A stretch of 11,361 nucleotides of DNA from UBA8437 sp003445035. Lineage in GTDB: Bacteria; Planctomycetota; Planctomycetia; Planctomycetales; Planctomycetaceae. Below the pieces are notes generated by a model that was given only the letters and a program-made list of their open reading frames with translations, was not told where the DNA came from and made no database searches. Positions 7,502-11,361 of the stretch are shown here, piece by piece. A program made the position numbers and the translations under genes. The stretch is taken from contig CALCHI010000207.1 of the NCBI GenBank assembly GCA_937901285.1, positions 1 through 11,361 of the forward strand, in the 5' to 3' direction. Each line of letters begins with the position of its first letter. Positions within the stretch are counted from its first letter, which is position 1.

Positions 7502-7888
7502 ATGCCGGAAAGGAAATTCACGCTCGAGGTCGTGCCAGGCACGTACGCCGTCTGCCAGTTGGACGCTGGCGCCGAGGTACCCGGCTGGATCTCCGGTGCG
7601 GTCACTTCCGTCACCCGCACGCCGGCGGAACTGTCGATCATCTGTTCTGAAGATTGTGTCCCCGGGGATGTCCGAAGCGAGTCCGGATGGCGTTGCCTGC
7701 GGGTGCTGGGTCCGTTGGAGTTTTCGGTGGTTGGCGTGATCGCATCGTTGACCGGAGTGTTGGCGGACGCCGGTCTCAGCGTGTTTGTCGTATCAACCTT
7801 CGATACCGATTGCCTGCTGATGAAACAGGCGGATCTCGACACGGCCGTGAAGTCGTTGACCGCCGCGGGCCACTCCGTGTCATTGTGA
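7502..7888 (+). CDS. Small ACT-domain protein (CASTOR/COG3603-like)
   Basis: The protein has 128 residues, with no signal peptide, so it is cytoplasmic. It has two ACT-like halves. The first carries VPGWISGAVTSVTRTPAELSIICSE (about 26-50). The second carries WRCLRVLGPLEFSVVGVIAS (63-82) and GLSVFVVSTFDTDCLLMK (91-108), the typical signature of the ACT_7 group, related to the amino-acid-sensing ACT domains of CASTOR proteins. ACT domains bind small ligands, often amino acids, and usually regulate a partner enzyme; this one has no fused enzyme, so its partner is unknown. ATG at 7502 has only a weak purine-rich stretch (GAGAGCGAG) upstream. It lies 48 nt after the sulfatase and 119 nt before the aldo/keto reductase on the same strand, so an operon is possible but not shown. 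Confidence 0.82.
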   Translation: MPERKFTLEVVPGTYAVCQLDAGAEVPGWISGAVTSVTRTPAELSIICSEDCVPGDVRSESGWRCLRVLGPLEFSVVGVIASLTGVLADAGLSVFVVSTFDTDCLLMKQADLDTAVKSLTAAGHSVSL

Positions 7889-7896
7889 CCAGGTGT

Positions 7897-7915
7897 CGTC
7901 GTCGGGCCGACGTCG
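7897..7915 (+). terminator. Possible weak terminator hairpin after the ACT-domain gene
   Basis: Nine nt after the stop codon, CGTCG (7900-7904) pairs with CGACG (7908-7912) around a GGC loop, and two more CG pairs close the stem after a T-T mismatch. What follows is A-rich rather than T-rich, so this is at best a weak or factor-assisted terminator. Confidence 0.2.
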
Positions 7916-8007
7916 CTAAAACGGTGGGTGCGGCCATTCCGGGCCGTCATGGGGCAAACGTGCAAAGAGGTGGTCGGCCGAGCGTCGATCGGTGAAGGGA
8001 GAGACTG

Positions 8008-8979
8008 ATGGAATTTGTCAGGATCGGTTCGAGTGACCTGGAAGTGTCCCGGATGGCCCTGGGTCTGGGATTCCGTGGTCAGTCCTCGGAGAGCGAGGCG
8101 GTGCGGTTGATCGAACACGCCATCGACTCGGGCATCAACTTCATCGACTGTGCTAACAAGTACCAGTTGCGGACGGATGCCGACGACGCCCATGGCAGTT
8201 CGGAGGAGATTCTCGGTCGCGTGCTGAAGTCACGGCGTGACGAGGTCGTGATCACGAGCAAGGTGGGGGCCGAGGGTGGGGATGAGAAGATTGCGGGAGG
8301 GTGTTCACGTGAGAACATTCTTCGCGAGGTCGAGCGGTCGTTGTCGCTGCTGGGAACCGACCGCATCGACCTCTACCTGCTGCATCGTTTTGATCCTGCC
8401 ACACCGATGGAGGAGACTCTGCAGGTGCTCGACGAGTTGGTCACCAGCGGCAAGGTCCGTTACGTCGGGTGCAGCAACTACCAGGCGTGGCAGGTGTGCA
8501 AGGCACTGTGGTTTGCCGAGCGGATGCAGGTGACCCCGTTCGTCTGTGTCCAGAACAACTACAACCTGTTGAACCGCGAACTCGAACGGGAGATGCTCCC
8601 TCTGGTTCGAGACCAGGGGCTGGGGTTGATGGCATTCAGCCCGCTGCAGGTGGGCCTGTTGAGCGGCGTCTACATCCCCGGGGAGCCGCCTCCGTCGGGA
8701 ACGTTGTGGAGCGAACGTCGACAGGAGTTTGACGAGGTGTTTTGCGGGGCGACAGCCGAGATGGTTGAGACGGTTCGCGACGTTGCCGCCCAGCGAGGCG
8801 TGTCGATGCCCCAGGTGGCCGTCAACTGGGTGCGCAGTCGTGAGGAGGTGTCGGTGGTGATCACCGGCAGCGACTCGATCGAGCAGTTCGACGACAACTT
8901 GGCGGCCTTTGACTGGGAGTTGAATGCCGATGAACTGGCCCGGCTCGATGAACGCTTCGTGGAGATGATGGTCTGGTGA
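8008..8979 (+). CDS. Aldo/keto reductase
   Basis: The protein has 323 residues, the usual length for the family, with no signal peptide; it is a cytoplasmic NAD(P)H-dependent oxidoreductase of the (beta/alpha)8 barrel type that reduces aldehydes or ketones, often sugars. The catalytic tetrad is complete: D47 in NFIDCANKY, Y52, K85 in VITSKVG and H126 in YLLHRFDP. The cofactor-side motif VGCSNYQAWQ (153-162), MAFSPLQVGLLSG and the late VVITGSDSIEQFDDN are also typical. The substrate is not predictable. ATG at 8008 has a good ribosome site (AGGGAG about 7 nt upstream). It is convergent with the MFS transporter (93 nt between stop codons) and lies downstream of the sulfatase and ACT genes on the same strand. 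A role in handling released sugars is plausible but only inferred. Confidence 0.93.
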   Translation: MEFVRIGSSDLEVSRMALGLGFRGQSSESEAVRLIEHAIDSGINFIDCANKYQLRTDADDAHGSSEEILGRVLKSRRDEVVITSKVGAEGGDEKIAGGCSRENILREVERSLSLLGTDRIDLYLLHRFDPATPMEETLQVLDELVTSGKVRYVGCSNYQAWQVCKALWFAERMQVTPFVCVQNNYNLLNRELEREMLPLVRDQGLGLMAFSPLQVGLLSGVYIPGEPPPSGTLWSERRQEFDEVFCGATAEMVETVRDVAAQRGVSMPQVAVNWVRSREEVSVVITGSDSIEQFDDNLAAFDWELNADELARLDERFVEMMVW

Positions 8980-9072
8980 ACCGGGCTAGTACCAGTTGAT
9001 TCGGGTGGTCGGACGAGGGGCGATGGGCGTGGTGTTCGTCGGGCTGGACGATTGGGGTTCCCGGTCGGTGGC

Positions 9073-10368
9073 TTACTCGGTTGCCGCAACCACGTTCATT
9101 CGCCCGGGCGGCCGTGGTACTCGCAGCCGAAACGCCAGGATGCCGCCCAGGACGCACATCATGCCGATGGTGCTGAAGGCGATGTTGTAGCTGCCGGTGG
9201 AGTCGAACAGCCAACCGGCAATGGCCGGGGACAGGGCGTTGAAGATCCCCGAGATCAAGTACTGGGCCCCGAGGGTCTGGGCAAAAGCGATTCGGCCAAA
9301 GAACTTTGCGACCACCACCGCCGTGGAGATGTAGGCCGCCCCGAACCCCACCGCGACCAGGATTGTTGCGACGTACGCCATTGTCGCAGTCGTGGCCAAC
9401 AGCAGGCCGAACATGCCGGCCGCTTCGACCAGCAACGCGAAGCCCAGAACCTTCTCCGGGACCAGGAAATCGCCGGCTGCCCCGGTGATCCGTCCGGCAA
9501 TTGATACCAGGATCATCACGCTCAGGATCTGGGCAGCGACATCCGTGGTCAGTCCGAGGTCCTCGAGGTGGAGTCGGCCGTGTGCGGTGGTCACGCTCCA
9601 CGGGATGGCAAACGCGACGGTGCACAGGCAGAGCACGGCAAACTGGGGTGTTCGCAGGGCGGCCGATGGTGTCCACGCATCCGACGATGCGTTGGCTGTT
9701 GGATCAGGAGACAGCCGGCCTTCAAGCTCTGGCAGCATCCCGTCGGGCTGCTGTCCCAGGTCCGATGGACGATTGCGGACGACCACCGCGGCGAGGACGG
9801 CCAGGACCAGGGACAGGACGGCGATGATTTGCCAGCCCGTTCGCCAGGAGTACTCCTGCACCATGACCCTGTCAAACCAGGTGACCAGGACCCCAACCAT
9901 TCCCCCGGCTGTCAGGACCGCTGCCACGGCGCGGGCACGGTATTTCGTGAACCAGCTGGTGGCCAGGGCCTGGCAGGGGACGATGGTGCTCAGGCCGATC
10001 CCGGCACCCACGAGAATGCCGAAATAAACGAGGCACTCCCACAACGAGCCGGCACCGCTGAGAAGCCAGCAACCGATGGCCGTAAACAGGTTGCCGACGA
10101 CCATCACCCGCCGCGTGCCCCAGCGGGCGATCGCGAGACCGGTGACCGGAGCGATGCTGTTGAACATGAAGGTGAACAGCCCAAACACGGCCCCGGTCTG
10201 GGCACGAGTGAGATCCAGCTCGTCGATGATCTCGGGCGAGAAAAACGACCAACTGTAGTAACCGGGGGCGGCTCCAAAGCCGTAGAGGATCCACGCGAAA
10301 CCGACCAGCCACCATCCGTAGAAGAAACGCAAAGTGGTCCTCGTGTGTTCGGCTCGTGCGGCCGCCAA
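9073..10368 (-). CDS. MFS transporter (oxalate/formate or monocarboxylate-like group)
   Basis: The protein has 431 residues with about 12 membrane segments: an inner-membrane secondary carrier. It opens with FFYGWWLVGFAWILYGFG (15-32), common in the oxalate/formate antiporter and monocarboxylate porter branch. The loop between segments 2 and 3 has a motif-A-like GLAIARWGTRRVM (77-89), YRARAVAAVLTAGGM (143-157) sits where the branch has its conserved Arg/Gly stretch, and the central loop RNRPSDLGQQPDG (198-210) is also typical. A hydrophilic linker (about 204-240) separates the two six-helix halves. The likely substrate is a small organic acid; direction and identity are unknown. The start is TTG at 10366-10368, chosen because GAGG lies 8 nt upstream and no ATG is available nearby in frame; the first ten residues are hydrophilic, as expected. 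It converges on the aldo/keto reductase. Confidence 0.92.
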   Translation of the reverse strand: MAAARAEHTRTTLRFFYGWWLVGFAWILYGFGAAPGYYSWSFFSPEIIDELDLTRAQTGAVFGLFTFMFNSIAPVTGLAIARWGTRRVMVVGNLFTAIGCWLLSGAGSLWECLVYFGILVGAGIGLSTIVPCQALATSWFTKYRARAVAAVLTAGGMVGVLVTWFDRVMVQEYSWRTGWQIIAVLSLVLAVLAAVVVRNRPSDLGQQPDGMLPELEGRLSPDPTANASSDAWTPSAALRTPQFAVLCLCTVAFAIPWSVTTAHGRLHLEDLGLTTDVAAQILSVMILVSIAGRITGAAGDFLVPEKVLGFALLVEAAGMFGLLLATTATMAYVATILVAVGFGAAYISTAVVVAKFFGRIAFAQTLGAQYLISGIFNALSPAIAGWLFDSTGSYNIAFSTIGMMCVLGGILAFRLRVPRPPGRMNVVAATE

Positions 10369-10617
10369 AATAGAAACCTCAAGGCTACCCGTAGACCGGG
10401 TGACTGGCCAATGCCCTGTGTTGCAGGATCACGGCGTCGTCGGCCTCCTTGTCGCGGAGATGGTGAATGGGGGGAGGTGAAAACGTGGCTCCACGGCGGG
10501 AACGGGTTGCCACTTTGCACGTCGGCAGGTTCTTGTCATCATCGCGGTGATCCAGTCACCATCGGGATGTCGGGATCTGTGTCCGGGTGTTTCGCCTGTC
10601 ACGGCAAATTCAGCTCA
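10369..10617. promoter_or_regulatory. Divergent intergenic region between MFS and DUF1549 genes
   Basis: The 249 nt hold the start signals of both flanking genes. On the minus strand GAGG (10377-10380) serves the TTG start of the transporter. Further upstream AAGGAGG (10444-10450) precedes a 15-codon frame (10385-10432, GTG start) that ends 16 nt before the transporter. Inverted repeats ACCCG-TAGAC-CGGGT (near 10387-10401) and GGTGA-TCCAG-TCACC (near 10546-10560) are short and of unknown meaning. No convincing promoter hexamers were found for either gene. No larger gene is supported. Confidence 0.35.
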
Positions 10618-11361
10618 ATGTCCAACCGAAACCGGTGTTCCGAACTGTGCCGCAGTCCATTGTCACCTTGGTGGAAGGTGGTGTGTGCGGGGCTGGCAGT
10701 ACTGTGTGGCACGGTCATCGCGGACGAGCCGACCGCGACGGAAGGTCACTGGGCGTTCCGGCCGGTTCTGCGGCCGCCGGTTCCTGAGACCAGGAACCGG
10801 ACGTGGCCCCGGACGCCGGTCGACCGCTTTCTGCTGTCGCGTCTGGAGAACCAGCGTGGTGAAGTGGCTCTCGCCGCTGATCGTCGGTCGTTCCTGCGGC
10901 GGCTGACATTCAATCTCACCGGGTTACCGCCGACGCCGGCTGAACTGAGGGATTTTGAGGCGGATCGTTCGCCGGTCGCTTTCGACCGGGTCGTCGATCG
11001 CCTGCTGTCGTCGGCACGTTACGGGGAACGTTGGGGGCGGCACTGGCTGGACATCTCTCGCTATGCCGATTCGAACGGCCTCGACGAGAACCGGGCGTAT
11101 GTGAATGCGTTTCACTTTCGCGATTACGTCATCGACGCGTTCAACAGTGACATCCCCTTCGACGAGTTCATTCGGTCTCTGATTGCCGGGGACCTGCTTC
11201 CCGAGCCACGGCGACCCCCGGGGTTCAGCGACGGGGACTGGCAGGGGCACCTGGCGTCGTTGACTGCCGATCGCATTCGCGCCACGGGATTTCTTTCGCT
11301 GGGTCCCAAGGGGCTGCGTGAAGTCGATCCGGTGAAGATGGAGATGGACATCATCGACGAT
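10618..11361 (+). CDS. DUF1549 domain-containing planctomycete secreted protein, N-terminal part (cut by the right window edge)
   Basis: The frame stays open to the last base: 248 codons are visible. A hydrophilic head (1-18) and the hydrophobic stretch WWKVVCAGLAVLCGTVIA (18-35) form a signal sequence. HWAFRPVLRPPVPE (44-57) opens the family core, followed by DUF1549 landmarks TPVDRFLLSRL (66-76), LTGLPPTPAEL (100-110), YGERWGRHWLDISRYADSNG (135-154), FRDYVIDAFN (167-176) and RATGFLSLGP (221-230). The CxxCH segment and any DUF1553 domain would lie beyond the edge. It is a paralogue of the protein at 2001-4328, sharing GERWGRHWLD and FRDYVID-FN. ATG at 10618 has no ribosome site; in-frame GTG codons at 10678 and 10681 would remove most of the positive head of the signal peptide and are less likely. 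A DUF1501 partner would be expected shortly downstream. Confidence 0.9.
   Translation, partial: MSNRNRCSELCRSPLSPWWKVVCAGLAVLCGTVIADEPTATEGHWAFRPVLRPPVPETRNRTWPRTPVDRFLLSRLENQRGEVALAADRRSFLRRLTFNLTGLPPTPAELRDFEADRSPVAFDRVVDRLLSSARYGERWGRHWLDISRYADSNGLDENRAYVNAFHFRDYVIDAFNSDIPFDEFIRSLIAGDLLPEPRRPPGFSDGDWQGHLASLTADRIRATGFLSLGPKGLREVDPVKMEMDIIDD

Noticed and set aside
8980..9072. Bidirectional terminator between the convergent reductase and transporter genes
   Set aside because: I looked for a stem with a T-run on either strand and found none in these 93 nt.
10547..10906. Plus-strand open frame overlapping the start of the right-edge DUF1549 gene
   Set aside because: It overlaps the DUF1549 coding sequence in another frame and has no family features.
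1..11361. Mobile elements, CRISPR arrays, tRNA/rRNA genes, phage or defence genes
   Set aside because: No transposase or integrase motifs, no terminal repeats, no regularly spaced repeats and no tRNA-like cloverleaf were seen on either strand.

Overview
The window looks like a chromosomal stretch from a member of the Planctomycetota. The strongest reason is the pairing of secreted DUF1549/DUF1553 proteins (the planctomycete 'PSCyt' family) with DUF1501 proteins, which are heavily amplified in that phylum and rare elsewhere. A secreted formylglycine-type sulfatase, a signal-bearing beta-helix lipoprotein, high GC content and several starts without a clear ribosome binding site fit the same picture. 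I cannot name a genus.

Layout. From the left edge to about 5.8 kb everything lies on the minus strand. In transcription order (right to left) it reads: a beta-helix lipoprotein (4490-5815); a DUF1549/DUF1553 protein with one CxxCH haem-type motif (2001-4328); a DUF1501 protein 15 nt further on (486-1985); and the first 122 codons of a second DUF1501 protein that runs off the left edge (1-368). Promoter-like sequences lie before the DUF1549/DUF1553 gene (4372-4401) and before the second DUF1501 gene (377-406), so these are probably at least two or three transcription units. From a divergent 231-nt region at 5816-6046 the plus strand carries a sulfatase (6047-7453), a small ACT-domain protein (7502-7888) and an aldo/keto reductase (8008-8979). 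A minus-strand MFS transporter (9073-10368) converges on the reductase. A 249-nt divergent gap then leads to the first 248 codons of another DUF1549 protein on the plus strand (10618-11361), cut by the right edge.

How the genes may work together. The exported proteins (sulfatase, beta-helix lipoprotein, DUF1549/DUF1553 plus DUF1501) suggest periplasmic or surface handling of a sulfated polymer. The reductase and MFS carrier could deal with small products inside the cell. This is inference from neighbourhood; no substrate can be read from the sequence. No CRISPR array, tRNA, rRNA, insertion sequence, phage gene or defence gene was found. Nothing here is clearly a new system: the points worth a second look are the two promoter arrangements, a direct repeat flanking a -10 box, and the combination of uncharacterised planctomycete families with a sulfatase. 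No stretch longer than 300 nt is without a gene.
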